Counted from the first letter of the stretch, positions 37,225 to 47,307 are shown. The stretch: DNA of 64,000 bases from an uncultured Armatimonadota bacterium (GCA_903899015.1 CAIUHP010000030.1:55113-119112); one strand, 5' to 3'. Translations and numbers: made by a program. The notes: generated from the letters alone by a model not told the origin.

Positions 37225-37683
37225 ATGGTTTCCGTCGGCCTTGCTTTGCTAATGTTGCGCGCTGATGACCCAATCGGCGGGGGAAAAGAATTGCCCTTAA
37301 CCACGAAGCCACTAGCGGTGGTTAAAGGTTTGAACCCGAAGCATCTTGTTTCGGTGTCCGAACTAAAGATGACGACCAATCAATTGGTGACTCGAGTTTT
37401 TCGCTACACCTACCGGGGTGACTACAAGCTCATTGTCTCGAAATTTGAAAGATCCCTCAACGAAGAAGAGGGTTGGCATATGAGCCGATCGAGTAAGACT
37501 GCCACTGACTTTTGGCGCGTATCGCCTACGCCAAGACTCAAGCTGCAGGGACTCATCATTCAGTCCACTCGCTTGGTGCGCAACCCTAAGTCACCCAGTG
37601 GATGGAGTTCTCTTCCCCAAAAGCACGGGAATGGCTGGGTCTGGGTGAGCTATAACGAACAGACTCTTGGATCAGGCAAATAA
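37225..37683 (+). CDS. Hypothetical small secreted protein
   Basis: 152 residues with a short hydrophobic start (MVSVGLALLMLRA) that could be a signal. The remainder is basic, with strands such as RVFRYTYRGDYKLIVSKFER. No family recognised. Its 3' end overlaps the 3' end of the DUF1501 gene by 12 bases on the opposite strand. Start at 37225 is weakly supported. Confidence 0.5.
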   Translation: MVSVGLALLMLRADDPIGGGKELPLTTKPLAVVKGLNPKHLVSVSELKMTTNQLVTRVFRYTYRGDYKLIVSKFERSLNEEEGWHMSRSSKTATDFWRVSPTPRLKLQGLIIQSTRLVRNPKSPSGWSSLPQKHGNGWVWVSYNEQTLGSGK

Positions 37684-39150
37684 CTGGGGAATAACTTCTC
37701 CAGACACGTCCGTGAGTCGAAAATCTCGCCCCTGATACCGGTAGGTTAGTCGTTCGTGATCAATTCCAAGTTGGTGGAGGAGAGTCGCTTGCATGTCGTG
37801 AACGCCCACCGGATCCTTGACGATCTTGTAACAGAAATCATCGGTTTCTCCATGAACCGTACCGCCCTTAAACCCGCCACCCGCTATCCAAAGGCTGTAG
37901 CAGGCTCCGAAGTGGTCACGACCGTGGGCATCGTGTCGGTTCACATCGCCCTGAGCGAAAACCGTTCGGCCAAATTCTCCGCACCAAAGAACGATCGTGT
38001 CATCCAGCAATCCGCGTTGCTTGAGATCTTGAACCAATGCTGCTGAGGGCTGGTCCGTATCCCGACATTGGAGAGCCAGCTGGGTATCCAAGTTGCCATG
38101 TTGATCCCAACCGCTGTGCATGAGCTGTACAAATCGAACGCCGCGCTCTATCAAGCGCCTCGCGAGCAAGCAATTGTGGGCGTATGTTCCTTTCTTATGA
38201 ACATCGGGTCCGTACATTTCTAAAACGCTCTTGGGTTCCTTGGAGATGTCCGTGAGTTCGGGGACGCTTGTCTGCATTTTGAATGCAAGCTCGTATTGCG
38301 TGATTCGAGTCTCAATTTCAGGATCACCGTAGTCAGCCAATCGATGTTGGTCAAGCTCGGTGATGTCGTTGAGGACACCGCGTCTTAGCTCTGGCGATAC
38401 GCCGGGCGGATTGGTTAAGTAGAGAACAGGGTCTCCGTCACTTCTGAACTGAACGCCCTGATATTTGGACGGGATGAAGCCGCTTCCCCAGTAGTAATCA
38501 AAAAAGAGTTGGCCGCAAGTTTTCTTTTCGTCCGAAGACGTCATGACGACAAACGAAGGTAGCTCGTCGGTCATCGTTCCAAGACCGTAGGTGGCCCAAG
38601 CTCCCATGCTCGGACGTCCAGGAATCTGGCTGCCGGTAAGAAAGAACGTGACTCCCGGAGCATGGTTGACCGCATCCGTGTGCATAGAACGGACCAAGCA
38701 GATATCGTCTGATATCGAACCGATATGGGGCAGCATCTCGGACATCCACATGCCCGATTTGCCGTATTGCTTAAAAGGCTTGATTGCGGGGAGGATCGGA
38801 TAGTGCCCCTGAGCAGACGTCATGGTTGAGAGTCGCGTTCCTGCCCGAACGGATTCCGGAAGCTCTTCCAGGCGCCGGTTGAAGAGTCCTGGCTTGTAGT
38901 CAAACAGGTCCACTTGAGAGGGTGCTCCTCCCTGCCAAAGAACAATTGCTCGTTTTGCTTTTCCGGGAAAGTGAGGAAGGCCGGGCAGAGCGGGAGTACC
39001 GTGGCCTTTAACCTTTACTCCTTGGAATGTTGCCCCAAAACCCTCTCTCTCTAGTAATCCTCCTAGCGCTAACATTCCGATTCCGGTCGCAGATTTGCCG
39101 AAGAACTGCCGACGGGAAAGTCTCAAATCTCGCTCAAAAAATGGGTTCAT
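37672..39150 (-). CDS. DUF1501 family exported protein (sulfatase-like fold)
   Basis: 492 residues. N-terminal twin-arginine signal (LSRRQFFGKSATGIGMLALGG), so it is folded before export. The body has features of the DUF1501/alkaline-phosphatase-like superfamily: WQGGAPSQVDLFDYKP, MSEMLPHIGSI, MHTDAVNHAPG and WCGEFGRTVFAQG with HDAHGRDHFG near the end. These genes nearly always follow a DUF1549/DUF1553 cytochrome gene, as here (2-base gap). The pair is common in Planctomycetes and Verrucomicrobia; the substrate is unknown. Confidence 0.92.
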   Translation of the reverse strand: MNPFFERDLRLSRRQFFGKSATGIGMLALGGLLEREGFGATFQGVKVKGHGTPALPGLPHFPGKAKRAIVLWQGGAPSQVDLFDYKPGLFNRRLEELPESVRAGTRLSTMTSAQGHYPILPAIKPFKQYGKSGMWMSEMLPHIGSISDDICLVRSMHTDAVNHAPGVTFFLTGSQIPGRPSMGAWATYGLGTMTDELPSFVVMTSSDEKKTCGQLFFDYYWGSGFIPSKYQGVQFRSDGDPVLYLTNPPGVSPELRRGVLNDITELDQHRLADYGDPEIETRITQYELAFKMQTSVPELTDISKEPKSVLEMYGPDVHKKGTYAHNCLLARRLIERGVRFVQLMHSGWDQHGNLDTQLALQCRDTDQPSAALVQDLKQRGLLDDTIVLWCGEFGRTVFAQGDVNRHDAHGRDHFGACYSLWIAGGGFKGGTVHGETDDFCYKIVKDPVGVHDMQATLLHQLGIDHERLTYRYQGRDFRLTDVSGEVIPQLFA

Positions 39151-39152
39151 AT

Positions 39153-41723
39153 TTATTCCTTCGTCAGTGCTTCATCAAGATTGAGGATTGCGAGACACAC
39201 ATTAGCGTAGGCTGCTTCGACAATTGGGTCCAATGACTTGTCGCGGGGAGTTTCGCCTTGTTTGAGGAATAGCTCAGCAGCTTTCGGATCGGCACGAAAC
39301 GCAGTTTGTGACCGAGCAAGGCTGCGTTTTAGTATTTTGATCTCAGATTCGGTCGGTCTACGCGAGCAAACTCTTCGGAATGCGTCTGCGAGTCGCCATT
39401 CGTCCGTTGCGACCTTCGTTCGCAAGACAATGTCTGCCAGGGCTCGCCCTGCTTCCACCCAGGTCACGTCGTTGAGAGTTGTGAGGGCGTGAAGAGGCGT
39501 CGAGGTATGTGATTGGCGGACGGTGCAGACTTGTCTCGAAGCAGAATCAAACATGTTTCCTGGCCCAACCGTTCTTCGCCAAAACGTGTAGATACTGCGA
39601 CGGTAGAGGTCGGCCCCCTTCGACTGGGGGTAGCTAAAGTCACGTTCGTCAGTAATGTTCAGCCCATCCCATATTCCCTTTGGTTGGTAAGGATAAACGG
39701 GTTTGCCACCGACCTGAAGGTTGATCAAACCGCTGGCCGCAAGTGCTTCATCTCGGATTAGCATCGAAGGCATTCGGAACCTGGCACCCCGAGCAAGGTA
39801 ACGATTCTCGGGGTCAATCTTGAGCTGGCCCTTTGTGACTTTGGAGGACTGACGGTAAGTTGAGCTCATCACAATGAGCTTTTGAATGTGTTTTACATTC
39901 CAACCGCTTTCCCGAAATTCAACTGCCAACCAATCCAGTAATTCTTGATTGACGGGCTTTTCAGACTGAACTCCGAAATTCTCAACCGTCTTTACGAGGC
40001 CCTTTCCGAAGAAGAGCATCCAATAACGATTGACCTGGACTCTGGCGGTAAGCGGATTGTCGGGGTTTACGATCCATTTAGCCAGTCCCAGCCGGTTCTT
40101 TGGGTCCGATTTCGACATTGCGGGAAGTGCAGCGGGAGTGGCAGGCGTCACTTCGGCTAAGGGCGACTCGTAATTTCCTCGCGAGAATATATGAGTCTTG
40201 CGAGGCTGGCGGTCAGACATGATCATGACCTTCGGTAGTTTTACGCGAAGCTCATCCAATTCTTTTTGAAGCGCGACCAACTTGGTTCTCGCTTCCTTGG
40301 CAGGACCGAATAAACCATGCTCAAGATAATATTCGTGGAGCTTTCTGGCTGCGTCTGCTTTTCTGGCTTTCACTTCAGTCTTCAGGACCGGAGCAAGTTC
40401 TTTGGGAATGGTTTTGATTGTTTCGGGGGACGCCTCCCAAAGAGCTTGGGCAGAGACCCCTTCCGGGCCCTCCGTTAGTTTTTGAACTTGATCCTTGACA
40501 TCCGCAATGAGCGGTTCGAGGCGGTGCAAGCGATCCATCTCGCTTGGGCTTCCCACGTAGATCCAAGGTTGGGCATAGTAATAGCCCCCCATGTTGTCAG
40601 AAGGTATGCCACTTTCTGGAACGTTGTTAAAGAAGGCTAACATGCTGTAATAGTCCTTCTGAGAAATCGGATCGTACTTGTGGTCATGGCACCGTGCACA
40701 TGCCATTGTGAGACCGAGAAAGGTTGTTGAACATGTGTCCACACGGTCAAAAAGGGCAACGTTGCGTTGCTCCTCCGGAATAGCTCCGCCCTCTCCGTTT
40801 AACATATTGTTTCGAACGAAGCCGGTTGCTACGAGCTTGTTGATCCCATCGCGAGAGGCTTGATCCGCTCCCGGGAGTAAGTCGCCCGCCAATTGTTGTA
40901 TCGCAAATTGGTCAAACGGCATATTTCTGTTCATCGCGGAAACCACCCAATCGCGCCAGACATACTGATAGGTATCCCCATCTTGCTGGAATCCGTTACT
41001 GTCGGCGTAGCGAGCTGCATCGAGCCAAGGAAGCGCCATTCTTTCACCGTAATGTGGGTTGGCGAAGAGGCGGTCAACCACCTTCTCGTAGGCGTTCGGT
41101 GATTTGTCGGCTAAGAACGCATCGACTTCCGCCGGAGTTGGGGGCAACCCGATGAGGTCGAGAGTAACTCGGCGCAAGAGCGTTGTCTTGTCTGCTTCTG
41201 GGGACGGCGAGAGGTTGACTTCTCGTTGCTTGTCAAGGACAAAAGCGTCGATCGGGTTTTTGACCCACCCCACGTTTTTGACTTTAGGAATGATTGGGCG
41301 CTTGGGTTTAAGATAGGCCCAATGAGCTCTCTTATTCTCGGTCACCACGCAACCTTGATCGATCCAACTCTTTATCAGGGCAATATCAGACTCTCTAAGT
41401 GAGCCGAAACCCATTGGCATTCGAGGAAGCCCTTTTTTGCCTAGGAGTCGATCCATCAAGCGGCTTTCGCTGCTCCGGTTGGGAATCGCAATCTTGCTTT
41501 GCATCAGGGCTTTGCCCGACTCAAGCACCAACCCTCCCATCTTTGAAGTAGCGGAATGGCACGGAAGGCAATGAGCATTAAAGATGGGTTGAATGTCGGT
41601 TGCGTAGTCCACTTTCGGGCTCGAAACCGGAGTCGTGAGAGTGGTGGCAAAACCATACAGCCCAACCGAAAGGAAACCGGCGGGGACGATACGACGAACA
41701 AACCGAGTCGTAAAATGCTTCAT
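39153..41723 (-). CDS. DUF1549/DUF1553 protein with cytochrome c-like heme domain
   Basis: 856 residues with a signal anchor, then a planctomycete-type cytochrome (PSCyt1) domain with one heme motif CLPCHS near residue 53, followed by DUF1549 (about 150-370, containing DLIGLPPTPAEVDAFLADKS and ARCHDHKYDPI, a second CxxCH) and DUF1553 (about 530-810, starting NRLGLAKWIVNPDNPLTARV). Co-occurs with the DUF1501 gene downstream in an operon. Probably a periplasmic redox or polysaccharide-degradation component. Confidence 0.92.
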   Translation of the reverse strand: MKHFTTRFVRRIVPAGFLSVGLYGFATTLTTPVSSPKVDYATDIQPIFNAHCLPCHSATSKMGGLVLESGKALMQSKIAIPNRSSESRLMDRLLGKKGLPRMPMGFGSLRESDIALIKSWIDQGCVVTENKRAHWAYLKPKRPIIPKVKNVGWVKNPIDAFVLDKQREVNLSPSPEADKTTLLRRVTLDLIGLPPTPAEVDAFLADKSPNAYEKVVDRLFANPHYGERMALPWLDAARYADSNGFQQDGDTYQYVWRDWVVSAMNRNMPFDQFAIQQLAGDLLPGADQASRDGINKLVATGFVRNNMLNGEGGAIPEEQRNVALFDRVDTCSTTFLGLTMACARCHDHKYDPISQKDYYSMLAFFNNVPESGIPSDNMGGYYYAQPWIYVGSPSEMDRLHRLEPLIADVKDQVQKLTEGPEGVSAQALWEASPETIKTIPKELAPVLKTEVKARKADAARKLHEYYLEHGLFGPAKEARTKLVALQKELDELRVKLPKVMIMSDRQPRKTHIFSRGNYESPLAEVTPATPAALPAMSKSDPKNRLGLAKWIVNPDNPLTARVQVNRYWMLFFGKGLVKTVENFGVQSEKPVNQELLDWLAVEFRESGWNVKHIQKLIVMSSTYRQSSKVTKGQLKIDPENRYLARGARFRMPSMLIRDEALAASGLINLQVGGKPVYPYQPKGIWDGLNITDERDFSYPQSKGADLYRRSIYTFWRRTVGPGNMFDSASRQVCTVRQSHTSTPLHALTTLNDVTWVEAGRALADIVLRTKVATDEWRLADAFRRVCSRRPTESEIKILKRSLARSQTAFRADPKAAELFLKQGETPRDKSLDPIVEAAYANVCLAILNLDEALTKE

Positions 41724-41826
41724 TGCAATCGCGAATCCGAAGGGATCCAGGTACGAATTATAGCGCTGGTTCGATTAGTTAAGAGTGGAATGTTCTCGCC
41801 TGAACAATCTTTCGCGAGAGTTAATT

Positions 41827-42180
41827 CTAGGCTGCCGCGACAGGAGCTTTTACTGTCGTTTCTGGCCCGACAAAGACCTTATAGGGTCCGAACCCGAAAA
41901 CCGCCATCATGATGCCGCCGACACTCCCGAAATAGTTCCCAGCTTGCACGTGGTACGTCTCGCCAGCCGCAAGTGTTATCGTCAATCGCTTCGTATAGAG
42001 TCGATTCGTGACTTTAACGGTGATTTCGCCCGGAGTCACATCGTGAGAGCAAGAGTCTCCGAATGCCAGATCGGCTAGAAACGTGTCATCGACAAACACT
42101 TCTAAGCCACGCATTTTAATATCGCGTTCGGAATCTCGTGTGATGATCACGTGGGCTTTTTCAGTAATTTCAGATGACAT
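41827..42180 (-). CDS. Small PEGA-like protein, unknown
   Basis: 117 residues without a signal peptide. The middle looks like a PEGA-type carboxypeptidase-regulatory-like beta fold (LEVFVDDTFLADLAFGD, VTPGEITVKVTN), followed by a Gly-rich hydrophobic stretch (GSVGGIMMAVFGFG) that could be a membrane hairpin. No specific assignment. It starts on the minus strand just after the ADP-ribosylglycohydrolase gene, with about 48 bases between. Confidence 0.6.
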   Translation of the reverse strand: MSSEITEKAHVIITRDSERDIKMRGLEVFVDDTFLADLAFGDSCSHDVTPGEITVKVTNRLYTKRLTITLAAGETYHVQAGNYFGSVGGIMMAVFGFGPYKVFVGPETTVKAPVAAA

Positions 42181-42228
42181 TGCTTAATCTCAGTGCTTAC
42201 TTAATATACGTTTTTGGGACATCAATGG

Positions 42229-44310
42229 TTAACGACACTCGGCGACTGGAGACACCATAACAGATTCACTACCCATGCGCCCCTCCGTCAGGAACAAAGC
42301 AATTCCACCCCCTTCAAGGGGACGTACATCGTCCTGAACGATGATCATAGACTCGCCATTAACTTTGCCATGAATCTGGTTTCCCTGAACTTCAATTCGC
42401 ATGGCGAAGGAATTTCCAAGCTCCCATTCAAAAGGAATTGACGCCAAAACTTGCTCGCCATCGAGTGCTTTGATAAGTTGGAGCCCAACACCACGTACTA
42501 AAGCTAAGGCATAGTAGCGCCGCATGCCTTGAACACGGCATGCAATGCCGGCTCGAGCCGCCAGGTGCGGAGTTATAGTTGATTCCACACAGTAATCGGT
42601 CCATTCTCGACACCCGGTCATCAGGAGCCCTGTTCCTTCGTTCTGAACGATCCGAAACGGATCGCCCCAGGGTATGAACTCGGACACTCCGTTCACCCAT
42701 TGTTTTCGCCAAACTGTCCCTGGCACCTGTCGATAAGTCACCTCGGGAGGACCATCCCACGTTAAGTAGTCCAGATAGGCCATTTCTCCTTCCTTCGTTT
42801 CCTCAAGCGCGATACCTATTTCAGAAATGGGATATCCAGCCGTATCAGGAACCAACCAAGCTATCTCTTCGCTTTCACCTGGAAGCAACCGAACTCCCGT
42901 TCCTCGAATTCCAGTTAAGGTGTCGTCTTCTTTGTAAACATGAGCGATCAAGTTGATTTCGATGGGGCCCAGGTTTTTGACATCGGAAGTCACCCGTGCT
43001 CGCACCGTCTGCCCTGAGCTTAAGGATGGTGACGCAACAAGGTCATAGCCTGCCATTTTAAGTGCCTCAGGACGCGGGAAAGTCTCGGTAACTACAATTG
43101 GTTTCTCGAAACCTTTGGCCAGAGAGCGAATGGCGAGAGATCGCTTACCCTCTTTTGTGAAGCCTTCGACATTTGAAAGCTCGGCAAGTTCGCCTCGGAA
43201 TCCCTGCACGGAACCCAGAAGTTCGAAGTGGAACCTTGCCCCTTTCTTTGGAACTTCCTTTGGGAGACCTTGTAGCGCTCGGGCTGTGTTTACCACGCGG
43301 TACGTTTCAGACACGGCATCTGAGACACATCGGCCTCCGTCGGCGGTCGGTAAGTAAAGACGATCTGCCACTGGTCCTCGCCAGTCTTGGCCATCACTGA
43401 GCCCAGCAAGACCATTGCGGACTCCCATGATGCAGCCTACATTTCCTGAGTTGCAGTCCGTATCCCAGCCACAAGTGTTGGCAATCATCAGGGCTCTGGA
43501 AAAGCTTCCTTGGCTATGGAGAAGGGAATGAATGATGATTGCGTGGTTGGGCACCGTGTGACAGTTTCCGCCGTAGCGGTCGTACCCATAATTCGATTCA
43601 ATCTTCTCGAATCCGGCTTGCCAGTCGAGCCCAATGGCGTGCCAGTTGCGAATGTCGCCAATCATCTGGTTGATGAGGCCATCTTTGGGGATGAACTCCA
43701 GGGCGGTATCCAACAAATTGTCAAAGTCACCCTCAACAAAGGCTTGGGCTACCAGGGCTGCAACGATCTGGGCACAATGAATCGCGGTTCCGTCGTGACT
43801 GACTGAGGCGGCACGGCGAGCGAAATCGGCTGCTTTTTCAGGATCGCCGGGATGGATAAGGCCCCATCCGTCGATAAAGATTTGACCACCAATCTGTTCG
43901 GCCACGACCTGTCCATTGATCGCAATAGATCCGCTCTCGGGAGGTCGAATACCATGCTTCATCCTGAGGAACGCCGTGTGCTCGGTCGACATTCCGAGAC
44001 CACCCCACCATAAGATGGTGCGGTTCTCAATGATGTAGTTCATCCACGTCAGACCGATTTGCTCCGGCGTGAGGTCAGGTGAAAAGCAGTAATCTTCTAG
44101 TGCTCTCAGGAAGGTGAAAGTGCCTGAAATGTCGTCATCTGTGACAATCAGCGGATCGTTGAATTTCTCGTGGATGTACCCAGTGATCTCACCAAGTTTC
44201 GAGAGGATATCGCGGTAGAGCCATCCTTCAAAGGGGCGGCCAAGATAGACGCCAATGATTTTGCCGAGCACGCCGGCGTAGGTTCGAGGCAAATAGTTGT
44301 TAGGTAGCAT
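42229..44310 (-). CDS. ADP-ribosylglycohydrolase family protein with C-terminal beta-sandwich
   Basis: 693 residues, about twice the usual single-domain size. The N-terminal half (about 1-340) is a DraG/ARH-type fold with the dinuclear magnesium ligands in VTDDDISGTF near residue 60 and GWDTDCNSGNVG near 288. Family members remove ADP-ribose from proteins or small molecules. The C-terminal half holds Ig-like and LamG/DUF1080-like beta-sandwich regions (about 400-690; ACRVQGMRRYYALALVRG, NQIHGKVNGESM), which usually bind carbohydrate. No signal peptide. The fusion suggests a carbohydrate-linked or nucleoside substrate rather than protein ADP-ribosylation. Confidence 0.85.
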   Translation of the reverse strand: MLPNNYLPRTYAGVLGKIIGVYLGRPFEGWLYRDILSKLGEITGYIHEKFNDPLIVTDDDISGTFTFLRALEDYCFSPDLTPEQIGLTWMNYIIENRTILWWGGLGMSTEHTAFLRMKHGIRPPESGSIAINGQVVAEQIGGQIFIDGWGLIHPGDPEKAADFARRAASVSHDGTAIHCAQIVAALVAQAFVEGDFDNLLDTALEFIPKDGLINQMIGDIRNWHAIGLDWQAGFEKIESNYGYDRYGGNCHTVPNHAIIIHSLLHSQGSFSRALMIANTCGWDTDCNSGNVGCIMGVRNGLAGLSDGQDWRGPVADRLYLPTADGGRCVSDAVSETYRVVNTARALQGLPKEVPKKGARFHFELLGSVQGFRGELAELSNVEGFTKEGKRSLAIRSLAKGFEKPIVVTETFPRPEALKMAGYDLVASPSLSSGQTVRARVTSDVKNLGPIEINLIAHVYKEDDTLTGIRGTGVRLLPGESEEIAWLVPDTAGYPISEIGIALEETKEGEMAYLDYLTWDGPPEVTYRQVPGTVWRKQWVNGVSEFIPWGDPFRIVQNEGTGLLMTGCREWTDYCVESTITPHLAARAGIACRVQGMRRYYALALVRGVGLQLIKALDGEQVLASIPFEWELGNSFAMRIEVQGNQIHGKVNGESMIIVQDDVRPLEGGGIALFLTEGRMGSESVMVSPVAECR

Positions 44311-44386
44311 CGTTGCTCTCAGGCACTAATGTAGCACGCGCGACCACGAGAAAGGCACACGAGTTAGCGTCCAGCGAACCGGTGGT

Positions 44387-45499
44387 TTAGTGCAGGTTGG
44401 AAATGCTGATCTCACCCGATTTGGCTAAGATCTGAACCCATCCTGATGGGTCGTGCTTGTTCCAAGTTGTCCCCTTCAGCTTGCCCGTTCCAAGAGGAAT
44501 CCAGATGTACTTACCGATGAGGTTTTTGGGGATATTGAGAACGATGTTGTCGGGTTCTTCAACCGCCAAGACTGCAGCCGCTAAGTAATCCTTAGCATCG
44601 TAAGAACCGTTCATTTTGATGGAACGTGCGAAAACCGCATGACCCAAAACTTGGTCAATACTAAGTGCGAGGCCGATAAAAGAATTCATCCCCTCTGCGC
44701 TTGAATCGGAGAGTAATTCTGGAGTGGGTTTGGTAATCAGAGCTTTTTCGATTAACGGATCGACGTTGGTGGAAACCCATCGGTCAAGTGCTTCGGTGGT
44801 GACTCCCATCACATCGGGGCTGACGAGGGTGCCATTGGCCAGTCCGTCTCTAGCCCATTTGAGATACAGCTTTTCCCCTAGGTAGCCATCGGCCCAATCT
44901 TCTGGCGCCTTGTATCCCCCGATCGGAGGCAAAGTCGCGTGACCGTATTCGTGAGCGACTTCTCTTGCCATCTCCACTGGATCGGTGAAACTTGGCATGT
45001 CATAGATGTAGATCGTGTTCACTTGCACGTCGACCGGTCGATGAGTCGTGAGATTCATTCCCGTGTCAACGCCAAATAGTTGTTCACCGCCGGCTTTACC
45101 GCCGAAGCAAAGGTAGACCTCGACAAGTCCGCCATTATATTTCGGTGAATGCACAAGGCGCAAATTCTTGTAGTTGAAGTCCCACAAGCGGAGCAACATT
45201 TGGCTGACCTGAGAGACTTTGTCTCCCCGGTTATCTTGAGAGAAAACGCGGAAGCATTTCTGAAATCCTTGTTCGCTGGTTTGAGAGAAACCTTCCACCA
45301 TCCATGGAAACTCCCAAGCTATTTTGTCCACACCGAATTTCTTGGGCGAGAGCTTGGGAGGTTCTATGGGATCAACTGGCCCTTGGTACATCAGCGCTGT
45401 ACTGCTCTTCGGAGGCATATTCAGAAGGGTTTTCTTCCAAAACGTTCCGTCTTGCCTTGGGGCAAGGAAAGCGTGGGCCAGAATGAGTGCTGCGATCAT
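44387..45499 (-). CDS. Secreted protein with HExxH zinc-peptidase motif
   Basis: 370 residues with a signal peptide at the N terminus (AALILAHAFLA). Contains AREVAHEYGHATLPPIGG, a perfect HExxH zinc motif (HEYGH) in a helix, with Glu residues downstream (GYLGEKLYLKW) as possible third ligand. The rest is not recognisable, so the peptidase call rests on one motif. The start overlaps the trxB stop by 4 bases, which suggests coupled expression. Confidence 0.7.
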   Translation of the reverse strand: MIAALILAHAFLAPRQDGTFWKKTLLNMPPKSSTALMYQGPVDPIEPPKLSPKKFGVDKIAWEFPWMVEGFSQTSEQGFQKCFRVFSQDNRGDKVSQVSQMLLRLWDFNYKNLRLVHSPKYNGGLVEVYLCFGGKAGGEQLFGVDTGMNLTTHRPVDVQVNTIYIYDMPSFTDPVEMAREVAHEYGHATLPPIGGYKAPEDWADGYLGEKLYLKWARDGLANGTLVSPDVMGVTTEALDRWVSTNVDPLIEKALITKPTPELLSDSSAEGMNSFIGLALSIDQVLGHAVFARSIKMNGSYDAKDYLAAAVLAVEEPDNIVLNIPKNLIGKYIWIPLGTGKLKGTTWNKHDPSGWVQILAKSGEISISNLH

Positions 45500-46431
45500 G
45501 AGTGTTCGATAGCTTCCAGATATTTCTCAGCGTCAATCGCCGCCATACAGCCCGTGCCTGCGGCCGAAATTGCCTGACGATAAACACTGTCTGCTACATC
45601 TCCAGCTGCAAAGACTCCAGGAATATTTGTCTTGGTGCTACCTGGCAGCGTTGCGATGTAACCAACTGAGTCCATATCAATGACGCTCTTGAAAAGCTCA
45701 GAGTTCGGCTGATGCCCGATTGCTACAAAAACACCATCGATCGGCATTTCACGTTTTTCACCGGTAACCGTATCGACGAGTTTTACGCCGGTGACCTTCT
45801 TGGGTTGACTGTTTCCGAGGATTTCTTCGATTGCCGTGTTGTAAAGAACTTCGACCTTCGGATTAGCAAGCACTCGATCCTGCATGATTTTGCTTGCTCG
45901 GAACTCATGCCGGCGATGAACCAAATAGACTTTGCTTGCATGGCGAGTGAGATAGTTGGCTTCTTCCATCGCGGTATCGCCGCCACCGACGACGATGACT
46001 TCACGGTTGCGGAAAAAGAATCCGTCGCAGGTTGCGCAAGCACTCACGCCGAAGCCACCAAAGATAACTTCACCTTCAAGTCCGAGCCACTTGGCACTGG
46101 CTCCCGTGGTAATGATAATTGACTTGGCAAGGTGGGCTTCGTCTTCCACGTAGACTTTGAAGGGCCGCTCGGTTAGGTCAACTCGAGTGACTTGCTGGTC
46201 GTGAATTTCAACTCCGAATCGCTCGACCTGCTTGCGGAACATTTCCATTAGCTCGGGGCCCATGATTCCATCGGGAAAGCCAGGGTAATTCTCGACTTCG
46301 GTGGTGATCATAAGTTGGCCGCCAGGCTGAAGTCCGGAGAACATAATTGGCTTCAGGTCGGCACGAGCAGTGTAGAGGGCCGCGGTGTATCCGGCTGGGC
46401 CTGAGCCGATGATGATGACGTTGTGAACCAT
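45496..46431 (-). CDS. trxB: Thioredoxin-disulfide reductase
   Basis: FAD-dependent reductase that passes electrons from NADPH to thioredoxin. 311 residues. FAD-binding GSGPAGYTAALYTARA at the N terminus, redox-active CATCDG near residue 135, NADPH-binding GGGDTAMEEANYL and the C-terminal GVFAAGDVAD are present. It keeps the thioredoxin system, and so NrdJ, reduced. Upstream partner of the metallopeptidase-like gene. The start ATG is the standard family start. Confidence 0.96.
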   Translation of the reverse strand: MVHNVIIIGSGPAGYTAALYTARADLKPIMFSGLQPGGQLMITTEVENYPGFPDGIMGPELMEMFRKQVERFGVEIHDQQVTRVDLTERPFKVYVEDEAHLAKSIIITTGASAKWLGLEGEVIFGGFGVSACATCDGFFFRNREVIVVGGGDTAMEEANYLTRHASKVYLVHRRHEFRASKIMQDRVLANPKVEVLYNTAIEEILGNSQPKKVTGVKLVDTVTGEKREMPIDGVFVAIGHQPNSELFKSVIDMDSVGYIATLPGSTKTNIPGVFAAGDVADSVYRQAISAAGTGCMAAIDAEKYLEAIEHS

Positions 46432-46561
46432 GGATTTTTACGAGAGATACTAAGTTTACCTACGGGGCTTTATGAGTCTGAAGTAGCAAGGATTCGTTTC
46501 GATACACGCGCTAAGTGTTGGCATCAATCTGGGGCTCACGAACGTCATTTATAGCTAGACC

Positions 46562-46858
46562 ATGTCAGATCAATCCTCTGATCAACCATCAAAGCCCTTA
46601 AGTATTTACGATATCCTCGCGATCCTTATCGAACAGATATCCTCCGTATCCTGGCAAAAGCTGGGTCTACAGCCTGACTCCATGACGGGCCAAATCGGCG
46701 TTGACCTCGTTGAAGCAAAGGTTGCAATCGATGTAACTGCCAGCCTCGTTCAACAATTGGAATCCCAATTGGATGAAGAAGATCGAAGAAAGCTACACAG
46801 CTTAGTTCGAGATCTTCGCATTAACTATGTTCAGAAGTCTCAGGCCGGTAACTCGTGA
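46562..46858 (+). CDS. DUF1844 family protein
   Basis: 98 residues. The core YDILAILIEQISSVSWQKLG and GVDLVEAKVAIDVTASLVQQLE matches DUF1844, a short helical protein of unknown role that is widespread in Armatimonadetes, Planctomycetes and delta-proteobacteria. Overlaps the next gene by 4 bases (GTGA), and that one overlaps the acetyltransferase by 4 bases, making a three-gene operon. Confidence 0.85.
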   Translation: MSDQSSDQPSKPLSIYDILAILIEQISSVSWQKLGLQPDSMTGQIGVDLVEAKVAIDVTASLVQQLESQLDEEDRRKLHSLVRDLRINYVQKSQAGNS

Positions 46859-47307
46859 GTAGCTTGCTAGCAGGACGGTCCAAGGTTTATGCCGACTTCA
46901 AACCCGGCCCTACGATTGCCTACCTGAAAGAGCGACAAGAGGACTTAGAACGTTTTGCGACTCTTTACGAAGACCTGGTTGATTTACTCTGTGGCGCAGC
47001 TCAGTTTGGCGCGACTGAGAAACTTGAGCGCATTTACGCTTCGATACCGAAAGAGTACATGGCTCAATACAACGATCTTCGACCGTTTCTCATTTCATTT
47101 CTTGAATTCGCTCCCATTGACGAGCAAGCTGGACTAAAGTTGAGAGGGAGGCCGCTGGACGCATTTGAGGCGTTGGTAGCTGCATCAAACTTAGAAGAGT
47201 TTATTGCAACAGATGATGGCAATATGATTTCCAGGTTGACGCGAACACACGCCGCATTAAATCGCTATCGCGAACATTTGAGAATGCTTGCGGCACGTGT
47301 GTTATGA
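46855..47307 (+). CDS. Hypothetical protein in DUF1844 operon
   Basis: 150 residues from a GTG start; all helical by appearance, acidic, no signal peptide. Contains LKERQEDLERFATLYEDLVDLLCGAAQFG and a C-terminal helix. I see no family. Overlaps at both ends by 4 bases with DUF1844 and GNAT genes support translation. Confidence 0.7.
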   Translation: MSSLLAGRSKVYADFKPGPTIAYLKERQEDLERFATLYEDLVDLLCGAAQFGATEKLERIYASIPKEYMAQYNDLRPFLISFLEFAPIDEQAGLKLRGRPLDAFEALVAASNLEEFIATDDGNMISRLTRTHAALNRYREHLRMLAARVL

